Source: JL08 sp039969355 (GTDB lineage: Bacteria > Pseudomonadota > Alphaproteobacteria > Rhodobacterales > Rhodobacteraceae). From it: a DNA stretch of 64,000 nucleotides. The stretch covers positions 97,296-161,295 of the forward strand of contig JBDVOA010000043.1 of NCBI GenBank assembly GCA_039969355.1, given 5' to 3'. Below are positions 36,635 through 45,401 of this stretch, in pieces; within the stretch, counting starts at the first letter, position 1, and the number at the start of each line of letters is the position of its first letter. Made by a program: the position numbers and the translations under genes. The notes below the pieces were generated by a model. It did no database searches. It was not told where the DNA came from and was given only the letters and a program-made list of their open reading frames with translations.

Positions 36635-37645
36635 TTATGCATACATCCGCTTCTTGCGCGCTCGTGTTTCAGCTGTGCCCTCGTCCGATCCATCGTGAAA
36701 TGTGCCAAACCAGCGATCCCAGGGCATTTCCTGATTGCCGTAGTTACACTCAAAATAGCGATGATGGAGTTGGTGGTAAAACGTCCCCAAAGCCAGACTG
36801 CGTTTATCTTTGATCAGCAGATCTTCGTACCCGGTATGCGTCATCGCAGCACCCGGTCCCTGCCACATCACGTGAAAGATCAGGTGGATCGGGTGTGAAG
36901 CAACAACCCAGTGCACACATAACGTTGTCAAGTAGATGAAGTGTTCAACCGGATGCATCGACAGGCCAGACCATGGGCCAATATTGATATTTCGATGATG
37001 CAGGGAATGGATCCGCGTGTACAAGAACGGCATGTGCAGCAGGCGATGAACCCAATAGAAATGAAACGCGGACCATACCGGTAACAGAATGATCCAGGCC
37101 ACAAACCATATCGGGTTGGTCTCAAACGTGATCACGGGCGCATAGCCATTTGCCATCAGCCACATTGTAACTACCTGAAAAGCAGTCAGTTGCGCTACAC
37201 CGCTGGTCAACGTCCAGAACATGTTGTCCTTGACCTGATCGCTGAATTTGAAGCTGCGGTTCTTTCGCGTCTGATCCCGGTGGTCGAACTTCAGCCGCTT
37301 GCCTTGCCCTTTCCGCATGTAGAAATACCAGTGCAAGCCGCCAGCGCAGGAAAATATGATGCCCAGGTTGATCAGATAGGTTTGCGCCACCCAGCTAAAA
37401 GCAAAATCCTTGGCCTGTTCAAGCGAAGGATACAGAAAATAATACACCGCAATCGCGCAGATAAGCAAAAGCACGCGCTCACTCAGGCCTAACCAGTTTC
37501 GGCGAATCCAACGGGCAAGGAAAGTAACGTCGGTCGGACGCGAAAAGACAGACGAATCCCTGAGCGGCAGGTCAGGGTAATAGTTCCAGTCTGTGCTGGA
37601 GTTTTCGCCAGGGTTCGCACTCTCAGTTGGTTTCTGAATGCTCAT
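36635..37645 (-). CDS. Sterol desaturase/fatty acid hydroxylase family membrane protein
   Basis: A 336-residue integral membrane di-iron enzyme. There are four to five hydrophobic segments and the histidine clusters HFYWVHRLLH, HSLHHRN and HQLHHRYFE, the eight-His pattern of the family. It hydroxylates or desaturates a lipid or small amphiphile; in bacteria the substrate is seldom known. It lies between the class II aldolase (22 nt) and acyl-CoA dehydrogenase (72 nt) genes, and so may belong to the same pathway. Confidence 0.87.
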   Translation of the reverse strand: MSIQKPTESANPGENSSTDWNYYPDLPLRDSSVFSRPTDVTFLARWIRRNWLGLSERVLLLICAIAVYYFLYPSLEQAKDFAFSWVAQTYLINLGIIFSCAGGLHWYFYMRKGQGKRLKFDHRDQTRKNRSFKFSDQVKDNMFWTLTSGVAQLTAFQVVTMWLMANGYAPVITFETNPIWFVAWIILLPVWSAFHFYWVHRLLHMPFLYTRIHSLHHRNINIGPWSGLSMHPVEHFIYLTTLCVHWVVASHPIHLIFHVMWQGPGAAMTHTGYEDLLIKDKRSLALGTFYHQLHHRYFECNYGNQEMPWDRWFGTFHDGSDEGTAETRARKKRMYA

Positions 37646-37667
37646 GGTCTGAACCTAAGAAAACGGA

Positions 37668-38423
37668 TCACGCAGCATAGTTCGATCCTTCGTCATCCAG
37701 AATGGCCTTCAATTCGGCGAGGTGCCGAGTGTCCTGCTCTGGGTAGTCCTCAATATCCTGCGCCGTCTTTTCCGCAACGTCGTCCGGAATCACGCGAAGC
37801 GGTTGTCCGGTTTGAAGCGCGCGAATGTAGGTTTCGGCTGCTCGTTCGAAAAAATAGAGCCTATTAAAGGTTTCTGAGACTGTTCCGCCAAGGATCATGA
37901 TACCATGATTACCCATTATCATGACCTTTTTCTTTGGATCCGACAGCTGTTTGGCGCAACGTTCGCCCTCTTCTTCGAACGCCAGCCCGCCATAACCCTC
38001 GTCGATCACATAGCGATTGAAAAACATTGCGCAATTCTGATCGACCGGCAAAAGGCGACTATCTGCTAATGACGCCAAAACCGTGGCATGGATTGAATGC
38101 ACATGCATCGCACAACGCGCATGTGGGCAATGCCGGTGAATCGCCCCATGAAGGCCCCATGCGGTCGGGTCCGGGGCATTTGGGCCGGTCAGAGTGCTTG
38201 GATCATTGGCATCAATTTCGATCATGTCGCTGGCCTTGACCCGAGAGAAATGGCACTGGTTCGGGTTCATCAAGAAACGGGTGCCGTCATCGTTCACCGC
38301 GAGGCTAAAGTGATTTGAAACCCCTTCGTGCATATTCAGGCGGGCGGTCCAGCGAAACGCAGCTGCTAGGTCCACGCGCTCCTGCCAATGATCCATGTTC
38401 GGTCGGATTTGAGTAACTGTCAT
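37668..38423 (-). CDS. Class II aldolase/adducin family protein
   Basis: A 251-residue zinc enzyme of the fuculose-phosphate aldolase fold. The metal ligands are in CAMHVHSIHATVLASL (HxH) and a distal His in MIMGNHGIMILGG. The N-terminus has MHEGVSNHFSLAVNDDGTRFL. Members cleave or epimerise hydroxy-keto compounds; the substrate is unknown. A strong AGGGGG site lies before the ATG at 38423, although the upstream VOC frame reads across this start by 119 nt. Confidence 0.88.
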   Translation of the reverse strand: MTVTQIRPNMDHWQERVDLAAAFRWTARLNMHEGVSNHFSLAVNDDGTRFLMNPNQCHFSRVKASDMIEIDANDPSTLTGPNAPDPTAWGLHGAIHRHCPHARCAMHVHSIHATVLASLADSRLLPVDQNCAMFFNRYVIDEGYGGLAFEEEGERCAKQLSDPKKKVMIMGNHGIMILGGTVSETFNRLYFFERAAETYIRALQTGQPLRVIPDDVAEKTAQDIEDYPEQDTRHLAELKAILDDEGSNYAA

Positions 38424-38961
38424 CTTTGCCCCCTGATAAGTTTTGGAACTGGTGCGAGTATCTGATGTGAAATATCCACTGGCTTGCTCGTTTGCGTTTT
38501 AAAACTGTCGTTTTTTGACCTGATAATTCTACTTGCCCAGCGACGTTGGGCCGGCTCGCTACCCAAGCATAACCGTTTTCACATAAGATATATGTTTCGC
38601 GCAATCCGTGCGGTTTGTCTGTTGGTGCCTGCAGTACGACGCCACCGGCTGCGTCGGCCCTTGACGCGGCCGCGTCGGGATCAGTGTCATAAAGTCGTAT
38701 CTCAATACCCGGACCACGGGGCGGATTTTCCGGCAATAGCGCCAATAGCGGATTTTCACTGTAGCTACCGTCTGAATGCAACTGAAAAACCTCACTACCA
38801 TAGGTGATAATTGCGAAATCAGCCGACACACGATGCGATTTCATTTCAAAAACAGTCTCTAAGAATTCACATTCTGCCTTTACGTCCCGCACGAGCAGGT
38901 TCAGCCCTAGTCCCCGCAAGGACGCCCCGAATACCTCGGCCGATACAGTCTCATAGTCCAT
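38305..38961 (-). CDS. VOC family protein with run-on C-terminus
   Basis: Residues 1-140 form one VOC domain (LRGLGLNLLVRDVKAECEFLE... IEIRLYDTDPDAAASRADA... ENGYAWVASRP). After about residue 143 the frame continues for some 75 residues with no family resemblance, the last 39 of them inside the aldolase gene in another frame. The normal stop seems to have been lost by a frameshift or substitution near 38535. The start is well supported by GGGAGG before the ATG at 38961. The function is unknown. Confidence 0.72.
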   Translation of the reverse strand: MDYETVSAEVFGASLRGLGLNLLVRDVKAECEFLETVFEMKSHRVSADFAIITYGSEVFQLHSDGSYSENPLLALLPENPPRGPGIEIRLYDTDPDAAASRADAAGGVVLQAPTDKPHGLRETYILCENGYAWVASRPNVAGQVELSGQKTTVLKRKRASQWIFHIRYSHQFQNLSGGKDDSYSNPTEHGSLAGARGPSSCVSLDRPPEYARRGFKSL

Positions 38962-39005
38962 TTACCGCCTCCCATTTCAGATGAGCTTGATCCCGCCATT
39001 GGCGC

Positions 39006-40832
39006 ATGTCAACGTACGCCATGACTGATATAACTCCCCCTACCTGGGCCGAAACAGCCCCCCGTCTCATCGCTGTCGCTGCCGGGCGAGAGGCCGCAGA
39101 TAGCGTTATCCGCCAAGGCATCTGGGTCAATGTGCACACGCGTGAATGCCTTCCAGGTCATGACATCGCGATAGCCGCAGGGCGCATTGCATTTGTCGGG
39201 CTCGACGCGTCCCATTGCGTCGATGAAACGACCGAAATCATCGAGGCACATGGCCGCTATATGATACCCGGTCTTTGCGATGCCCATATGCACATCGAAA
39301 GCGGGATGCTGACGCCCGCCGAATTCGCTCGCGCCGTCATTCCTCACGGCACGACATCGATGTTCACCGATCCCCACGAAATCGCCAATGTGCTGGGCCT
39401 AAAGGGCGTGCGTATGATGCATGATGAGGCGCTTATGCAGCCGATTAACATCTTTACGCAAATGCCATCCTGCGCGCCGTCTGCACCCGGGCTTGAAACC
39501 ACTGGTTACGAAATCACGCCAGAGGACGTGTCCGAGGCAATGAGCTGGCCTGGTATCATCGGTCTCGGTGAAATGATGAATTTTCCCGGTGTCAGCAACG
39601 CCGACCCCAAAATGCTGGCTGAGATTGCCGCGACACAAATCGCCGGTAAGACCGTGGGCGGGCACTATGCGTCACCAGATCTTGGACCGAGTTTTGCGGC
39701 TTATGTAGCAGGTGGCCCCGCGGATGATCACGAAGGGACGTGTGAGGCAGATGCGATTGCACGAGTTCGGCAGGGCATGCGGTCCATGATGCGGCTGGGG
39801 TCTGCATGGTACGACATCGAAACGCAAATCACCGCCGTGACCCAAAAGGGTTTGGACCCGCGCAATTTTATTCTGTGCACTGACGACTGCCATTCGGGCA
39901 CACTGGTCAACGAAGGCCACATGAATCGTGTGGTCCGCCACGCGATTAATTGCGGCTGTGATCCGGTGATCGCCTTGCAAATGGCAACGATCAATACGGC
40001 CAGCCATTTTGGGCTGGAACGTGAAATCGGATCACTGACCCCGGGGCGGCGTGCGGACGTCATTCTAACGCCTGATCTGAAGACACTCCCGATTGATCAG
40101 GTCATTGCGCGTGGAAAAACAGTCTCTATAAAGGGGGAATGTCTAGTTAATTGCCCGCATTATGATTGGCCGGATACGGCCCGCGGAACTGTCCATCTGG
40201 GTCATTCACTCTCATCAGCGGATTTTGAAATTGCGGCACCGGCGGGTGCAAATCGCGCTAGTGTGAACGTGATCGGTGTCGTTGAAAATCAAGCCCCCAC
40301 CAAGGCCCTTACTGCTGAATTGCCAGTGCGTGATGGTCTTGTTGTGACAGATGAAGACAGCGGAGATGTCTGCCAGATCGCCTTGGTTGAACGCCATCGC
40401 GGTACTGGTGGCGTCGTCAATGGCTTTGTCTCCGGGTTTGGTTATTCCGGTCCCATGGCGATGGCCTCGACCGTGGCGCATGACAGCCATCATATGATTG
40501 TCGTTGGCACGGATCGCGCCCAAATGGCGTTAGCCGCCAATCGATTGGCTGAGGTTGGCGGTGGCATAACTGTTTTCAAGGACGGCGCTGAACGGGCGTT
40601 GGTCAAGCTGCCCATCGCTGGACTGATGTCAGACAGTCCGGCAAAAGAAGTCGCCGCTAGTGCGGAAAAAATGATGCAAGTCATGCGGGACTGTGGTTGC
40701 GACTTGAACAACGCATATATGCAGCATTCGTTGCTGGCACTTGTCGTCATTCCCGAAATACGCATATCCGATCTGGGATTGGTGGATGTGACGAAATTTG
40801 AACGCATTGAATTGATCAGGACTGAGCCATGA
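39006..40832 (+). CDS. ade: Adenine deaminase
   Basis: Deaminates adenine to hypoxanthine. The 608-residue length and the amidohydrolase motifs fit: metal-binding CDAHMHIESGM, TTSMFTDPHEIANVLG, the ligand region FILCTDDCHSG, and the family-specific C-terminal domain (VVGTDRAQMALAANRLAEVGGG). It is divergent from the VOC gene and overlaps amn by four bases (ATGA), so the two form an operon. An ATG at 39021 is an alternative start. Confidence 0.95.
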   Translation: MSTYAMTDITPPTWAETAPRLIAVAAGREAADSVIRQGIWVNVHTRECLPGHDIAIAAGRIAFVGLDASHCVDETTEIIEAHGRYMIPGLCDAHMHIESGMLTPAEFARAVIPHGTTSMFTDPHEIANVLGLKGVRMMHDEALMQPINIFTQMPSCAPSAPGLETTGYEITPEDVSEAMSWPGIIGLGEMMNFPGVSNADPKMLAEIAATQIAGKTVGGHYASPDLGPSFAAYVAGGPADDHEGTCEADAIARVRQGMRSMMRLGSAWYDIETQITAVTQKGLDPRNFILCTDDCHSGTLVNEGHMNRVVRHAINCGCDPVIALQMATINTASHFGLEREIGSLTPGRRADVILTPDLKTLPIDQVIARGKTVSIKGECLVNCPHYDWPDTARGTVHLGHSLSSADFEIAAPAGANRASVNVIGVVENQAPTKALTAELPVRDGLVVTDEDSGDVCQIALVERHRGTGGVVNGFVSGFGYSGPMAMASTVAHDSHHMIVVGTDRAQMALAANRLAEVGGGITVFKDGAERALVKLPIAGLMSDSPAKEVAASAEKMMQVMRDCGCDLNNAYMQHSLLALVVIPEIRISDLGLVDVTKFERIELIRTEP

Positions 40833-42301
40833 CCGAAAACTGCCTAATCCAGTCGCCAGATGCCCCGGAACCGACTTCGTTCAGGGATGCAGTTGCCGCA
40901 GTTGACCGATTGGAAGAGCTTTATGAGATCGCAACGACGTTTCTGCGGGCGTCATTTCAGGCGGCGATGCGTGATAGCGACCCTACAGCCCGGTTTCGCG
41001 CATTTTATCCCGAGATCCGGTTTAGCACGACCAGCTATGCCCAAGTTGATACTCGACTTAGCTTTGGCCACGTTTCAGCACCCGGCACCTATGCCTCGAC
41101 CATCACCAGACCGAAACTGTTTCGACACTACTTGGTCCAGCAAATCGGATTGCTGATCGAAAATCACGACATGCCGGTGCAAATAGGAGTGTCTGACACG
41201 CCGATTCCTGTACATTTTGCCGTCGCAGGCGATGACTCGATCAGCATCCCGCAAGAGGGGGCCGCCGAATTTACCTTCCGTGACTTCTTTGACGTACCTG
41301 ATCTGGCGACCACGAACGATGACATTGTGAATGGCACCTTCAGCGCCCCCGATGGCGTGGGTGTGCTGGCACCGTTTACTGCACAGCGCGTGGATTATTC
41401 GCTGGCCCGGCTGTCGCATTACACCGCAACCGACCCCTCGCATTTTCAGAATCACATACTGTTCACCAACTATCAGTTCTATGTCGCAGAGTTCGAGGCT
41501 TACGCGCGCAGCCAGCTGGCTGATGCGGACAGCGGCTACACCAGTTTCGTCAGTACCGGAAATGCTATGATCTCGGACCCCGTGGCGCCGCTCCCAGAAG
41601 TCATGAAGCTACCGCAGATGCCGACTTACCACCTGAAACGCGAGGATGGGTCCGGCATAACGCTGGTTAACATCGGCGTTGGTCCCTCCAATGCCAAAAC
41701 GGCCACAGATCACATCGCAGTGTTGCGTCCGCATGCCTGGCTGATGGTTGGGCATTGCGCGGGGCTACGTAACACCCAGGCTCTGGGCGATTTCGTCCTA
41801 GCACATGGGTATCTGCGCGATGACCACGTCTTGGATGACGATTTACCGGTGTGGACACCGATCCCTGCGCTGGCGGAAATCCAGATTGCGCTGGAACAAG
41901 CTGTTGCTTCGGTCACGATGCTTGAAGGATATGACCTGAAGCGCATCATGCGCACAGGCACAGTGGCCACGATCGACAATCGCAACTGGGAGTTACGGGA
42001 CCAGTCCGGACCGGTACAGCGATTGTCACAATCGCGCGCCATCGCGCTTGATATGGAGAGCGCCACCATTGCGGCGAATGGCTATCGGTTCAGGGTGCCG
42101 TATGGCACCTTGTTGTGTGTCTCTGACAAGCCGCTGCATGGGGAATTGAAACTTCCCGGCATGGCATCAGACTTCTATAAAACCCAGGTTGAACGGCACT
42201 TGATGATCGGAATTCGGGCAATGGAAGCACTGCGCGGCATGCCGCTGGAACGCCTTCACAGTCGGAAATTGCGATCATTTGACGAGACTGCGTTCCTCTG
42301 A
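40829..42301 (+). CDS. amn: AMP nucleosidase
   Basis: Cleaves AMP to adenine and ribose 5-phosphate. The 490-residue length is that of Amn. It has the N-terminal Amn-specific domain (RFRAFYPEIRFSTTSYAQVDTR) and the phosphorylase-like core (ITLVNIGVGPSNAKTATDHIAVLRP, GHCAGLRNTQALGDFVLAHGYLRDDHVL, ALDMESATIAANGYRFRVPYGTLLCVSDKPLHG). Coupled to ade, it makes a two-step AMP to hypoxanthine route. Confidence 0.96.
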   Translation: MTENCLIQSPDAPEPTSFRDAVAAVDRLEELYEIATTFLRASFQAAMRDSDPTARFRAFYPEIRFSTTSYAQVDTRLSFGHVSAPGTYASTITRPKLFRHYLVQQIGLLIENHDMPVQIGVSDTPIPVHFAVAGDDSISIPQEGAAEFTFRDFFDVPDLATTNDDIVNGTFSAPDGVGVLAPFTAQRVDYSLARLSHYTATDPSHFQNHILFTNYQFYVAEFEAYARSQLADADSGYTSFVSTGNAMISDPVAPLPEVMKLPQMPTYHLKREDGSGITLVNIGVGPSNAKTATDHIAVLRPHAWLMVGHCAGLRNTQALGDFVLAHGYLRDDHVLDDDLPVWTPIPALAEIQIALEQAVASVTMLEGYDLKRIMRTGTVATIDNRNWELRDQSGPVQRLSQSRAIALDMESATIAANGYRFRVPYGTLLCVSDKPLHGELKLPGMASDFYKTQVERHLMIGIRAMEALRGMPLERLHSRKLRSFDETAFL

Positions 42302-42340
42302 GCACTGGTATTGGGCCGAAATTACGCAAAAAACCGCTAA

Positions 42341-42397
42341 AATATGGTGTTTTTCGCTTGCACACCACCACTAATCGTTGTGTTGATACACCATATT
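42341..42397. promoter_or_regulatory. Inverted repeat in the HU gene leader
   Basis: Perfect 10-nt arms AATATGGTGT and ACACCATATT with a 37-nt spacer that itself contains ACACCACCAC. It ends 56 nt before the HU start. It could be an operator looped by a dimer or a long mRNA stem; no matching regulator is recognised. Confidence 0.5.
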
Positions 42398-42453
42398 CCG
42401 TTACGTTGCGGGAATGAGGCCCTAAATTTCGGGCGGTAGAAGGAGACCATAAA

Positions 42454-42741
42454 ATGGCGAAACCAATGACTAAAACCCAACTCGTCGCCGCACTGGCCGA
42501 AGAAATGGGTACAGACAAGAAATCAGCAGGCGGCGCATTGGAAGCAGTTTGCGCGTTGATCACCCGCGAAGTATCGGGCGGCGGCGCAGTAACTCTTCCC
42601 GGTGTTGGCAAGATCTATTGCCGCGAACGGCCTGAGCGTATGGTGCGTAACCCGGCCACCGGCGAACAGTTCAAGAAAGACGCCGACAAAGTGGTCAAGA
42701 TGACGATCGCAAAAGCACTGAAGGACAGTGTTAACGGCTGA
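42454..42741 (+). CDS. HU family DNA-binding protein
   Basis: A 95-residue histone-like protein that bends DNA in the nucleoid. It has the HU/IHF fold: MTKTQLVAALAEEMG, then VTLPGVGKIYCRERPERMVRNPATGE with the beta-arm proline in the RNPATGE segment, and a C-terminal KMTIAKALKDSV helix. AGAAGGAG precedes the start and a strong terminator follows, so it is monocistronic. Confidence 0.93.
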   Translation: MAKPMTKTQLVAALAEEMGTDKKSAGGALEAVCALITREVSGGGAVTLPGVGKIYCRERPERMVRNPATGEQFKKDADKVVKMTIAKALKDSVNG

Positions 42742-42765
42742 TCTTGACCTGAGTTCAGATTAGAG

Positions 42766-42795
42766 AAAGGGTCGCCCCAACAGGCGGCCCTTTTT
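42766..42795 (+). terminator. Intrinsic terminator after HU gene
   Basis: An 11-pair stem AAAGGGTCGCC / GGCGGCCCTTT (one G-T pair) and a 6-nt loop, merging into TTTTT. Confidence 0.9.
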
Positions 42796-42814
42796 GCTAT
42801 GAGGCGAAAGAGAC

Positions 42815-43702
42815 ATGGACATGCGTGCAATTGGCATGGGGCTGGCCTTCGCCTTTATGTGGTCATCGGCCTTTACCTCTGCGCGCTTCATTGTAGCGGA
42901 TGCCTCGCCGCTCCTGGCGTTATCTCTGCGTTACTTGATTTCGGGACTGCTGGGCGTGATCATCGCGCGCGCATTGGGGCAAAGCTGGCACCTAACTCCG
43001 TCACAATGGCGCGCGACTATTTTGTTCGGGATTTGTCAAAACGCCCTGTATCTGGGTTTGTTTTTTGTCGCCATGCAAACCATTGAGGCCTCGCTCGCTG
43101 CGATCATCGCGTCCACTATGCCATTGCTTGTAGCAATCGCCAGCTGGATCTTTCTGGGAGAGAAACTGCGACTTCCAGCCATAGTCGGGCTGATCGCCGG
43201 GGTGATTGGCGTTATGCTGATCATGGGCGCACGTATTCAGGGTGGTGTAGATATGTTTGGCCTGCTGTTGTGCGGTATCGGAGTGCTGGCGCTGACGTTT
43301 GCAACAATGGCCGTGCGCGGTGCGACGTCAGGTGGCAACTTCCTGATGATTGTCGGCCTTCAAATGCTGGTTGGGTGTGTCGCGTTGGCTGCCGCCGCGC
43401 TATTGTTCGAAACACCAAGACTCAATCCAAGTTGGCCGCTGCTTATTGCCTTCGTGTACACCACATTGCTGCCCGGACTTGCCGCAACCTTGGTCTGGTT
43501 CACTTTGGTCAATAGGATCGGGGCTACTAGGGCGGCGACTTTTCACTTCTTGAACCCGTTTTTCGGTGTCGCGATCGCGGCGTTTTTTCTGTCCGAATCC
43601 ATCGGGGCGCGTGACATATTAGGCGTCGCGATCATCGCGGGCGGTATCCTTGCCGTACAACTGTCACGTCAATCAGACGGCAACAGGATCAACCCGAAAT
43701 AG
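42815..43702 (+). CDS. EamA-family (DMT) transporter
   Basis: A 295-residue inner-membrane protein with ten hydrophobic segments in two EamA repeats; repeat 1 ends in AIASWIFLGEKLRLPAIVGL and repeat 2 in FFLSESIGARDILGVAII. The substrate is unknown; relatives export amino acids or metabolites. A weak GAGGCGAAAGAG site precedes the ATG. Confidence 0.9.
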   Translation: MDMRAIGMGLAFAFMWSSAFTSARFIVADASPLLALSLRYLISGLLGVIIARALGQSWHLTPSQWRATILFGICQNALYLGLFFVAMQTIEASLAAIIASTMPLLVAIASWIFLGEKLRLPAIVGLIAGVIGVMLIMGARIQGGVDMFGLLLCGIGVLALTFATMAVRGATSGGNFLMIVGLQMLVGCVALAAAALLFETPRLNPSWPLLIAFVYTTLLPGLAATLVWFTLVNRIGATRAATFHFLNPFFGVAIAAFFLSESIGARDILGVAIIAGGILAVQLSRQSDGNRINPK

Positions 43703-43819
43703 CCGCTGGCCTCATCCTCAAAGCAACGGAACTGATCGGTCAAAAGAAAATCTCAGCTTGACATGACCTTGGTGGCGACCTCAGCCTTTGTCGCATCACA
43801 GTACGAGACCGTCTTTGCA

Positions 43820-44827
43820 ATGACCCAGCAATCCGAAACCACCTTTGGCACGCATGCTGCGCTCAAGCGATATGTTTTTGTACTGCTTCCGGGGTTTTCA
43901 CAACTGGGTTTTACGTGCGCACTTGAAACGTTGTCTCTGGCCAATCGGCAGTTGGATGACGGGCGCTATTATTCTTGGCGATTGCTCAGCGAAACCGGGG
44001 AGTCCGTATCTGCCTGGAATGGCGTCACGGTGCAGGTGGATGGCGCACTTGTCCCGCTCGAAAGAGATGAAACACTGATCATCTGTGCCGGAGAGAATGT
44101 TGGTCGGGTTAGCACCAAGCCGTTGTTGAACTGGTTGCGCCGCGAAACACGCAAAGGCATGGATTTCGGCGCATTATCCAGCGGCACATATACGCTGGCT
44201 CTTGCGGGACTGATTGGTGGAAAACGTGTGACGACCCATTGGGAATACAAAAGCGCACTGGAAGAAATGCTGCCCAACGTGATCATGGAGGACAGCATTT
44301 ATTCGGTCGACGGTCGCGTTTTCACCACTGCAGGGGGTGCGGCCTCGATGGACCTGATGCTGCACCGGATCAGCGAAGATTTTGGCGTCGAGCTGGCGCG
44401 GTGGGTCGCAGATCAAATGGTCTACACCGCGCCTCGGGGCCACTCCCACGCGCAACGCATGTCGATGAAGGTTGGGGGAGAGCATCGACACTCAAAACTG
44501 TCGCTTGCCTTGCAGATCATGCAAAATAATATTGAGGATCCATTAACGCCCGAGGAAATCGCCGACCTTGTGGGCCTTTCAACACGTCATCTTGAGCGGC
44601 TGTTTGCAAAGAATCTTAATCAATCGCCCAAGCGTTTCTATGTGGGTCTTAGACTGGAACGTGCCCGGGAATTATTGCGACAGACCCAGATGCCAATTTC
44701 CGAAATCTCGGTCGCATGTGGATTCAGCTCTCCGTCACATTTTTCCAAAAGCTATCGTAAACGATTTCGCATTAACCCGAGCCGCGATGCCGCGGGGACC
44801 GGTTTGTTCTGGCCTGGGACAGAATAG
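43820..44827 (+). CDS. GlxA-family AraC-type regulator (DJ-1/PfpI + HTH)
   Basis: A 335-residue regulator with an N-terminal DJ-1/PfpI-like ligand domain (YVFVLLPGFSQLGFTCALETLSLANR) that probably senses a small molecule, and a C-terminal AraC pair of helix-turn-helices (DPLTPEEIADLVGLSTRHLERLF; PISEISVACGFSSPSHFSKSYRKRF). GbdR and CdhR, regulators of betaine and carnitine catabolism, share this architecture. The ligand and targets are unknown. The frame opens at 43763, but MTQQSETTFG at 43820 gives the usual family length. Confidence 0.88.
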   Translation: MTQQSETTFGTHAALKRYVFVLLPGFSQLGFTCALETLSLANRQLDDGRYYSWRLLSETGESVSAWNGVTVQVDGALVPLERDETLIICAGENVGRVSTKPLLNWLRRETRKGMDFGALSSGTYTLALAGLIGGKRVTTHWEYKSALEEMLPNVIMEDSIYSVDGRVFTTAGGAASMDLMLHRISEDFGVELARWVADQMVYTAPRGHSHAQRMSMKVGGEHRHSKLSLALQIMQNNIEDPLTPEEIADLVGLSTRHLERLFAKNLNQSPKRFYVGLRLERARELLRQTQMPISEISVACGFSSPSHFSKSYRKRFRINPSRDAAGTGLFWPGTE

Positions 44828-44951
44828 TGCGCATCACAGCAATGTTTCAATCATTGACCACCACACAACGTCGCGAGCGCAATGAAATAACTCTTTGAAT
44901 CCGCCGCAAATGCGCCATCTAATGGCCAAGACGCTCAGAATTGGAGGCTAC

Positions 44952-45401
44952 ATGACTAAATACACCAAAGACCCGGATGTCATTACAACGCTTTCTCCTG
45001 AAGAGTACCGGGTTACGCAGCAAAGTGGAACTGAACGGCCTGGCACCGGAAAACTACTCGGCAACAAGGACCCCGGTATTTATGTGGATATCGTATCGGG
45101 CGAACCGCTTTTTGCTTCGGCTGACAAATATGAAAGCGGGTGTGGCTGGCCAAGTTTTACCAAACCAATCGAACCCGCAAATATTGCTGAATTGCGGGAT
45201 GCGTCGCTGGGAATGGTTCGCACCGAGGTTCGAAGCACCCATGGAGACAGCCATTTAGGGCATGTATTCAATGACGGGCCGCGTGACCGTGGTGGTCTGC
45301 GCTATTGTATCAATTCGGCCTCGCTCCGGTTTGTCCATCGCGATGATATGGATGGTGAGGGTTATGCAGAGTATCTTGATCAGGTGGAGGACATCGCATA
45401 A
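44952..45401 (+). CDS. msrB: Peptide-methionine (R)-S-oxide reductase, zinc-free type
   Basis: Reduces methionine-R-sulfoxide in proteins, 149 residues. The catalytic Cys is in RYCINSASLRF and the other conserved Cys in SGCGWPSF; GDSHLGHVFNDGP is the substrate loop. The four zinc-binding cysteines of the common form are absent, and only two Cys occur in the protein. GGAGG six nucleotides before the ATG fixes the start. Its stop overlaps the msrA ATG (TAATG). Confidence 0.94.
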   Translation: MTKYTKDPDVITTLSPEEYRVTQQSGTERPGTGKLLGNKDPGIYVDIVSGEPLFASADKYESGCGWPSFTKPIEPANIAELRDASLGMVRTEVRSTHGDSHLGHVFNDGPRDRGGLRYCINSASLRFVHRDDMDGEGYAEYLDQVEDIA

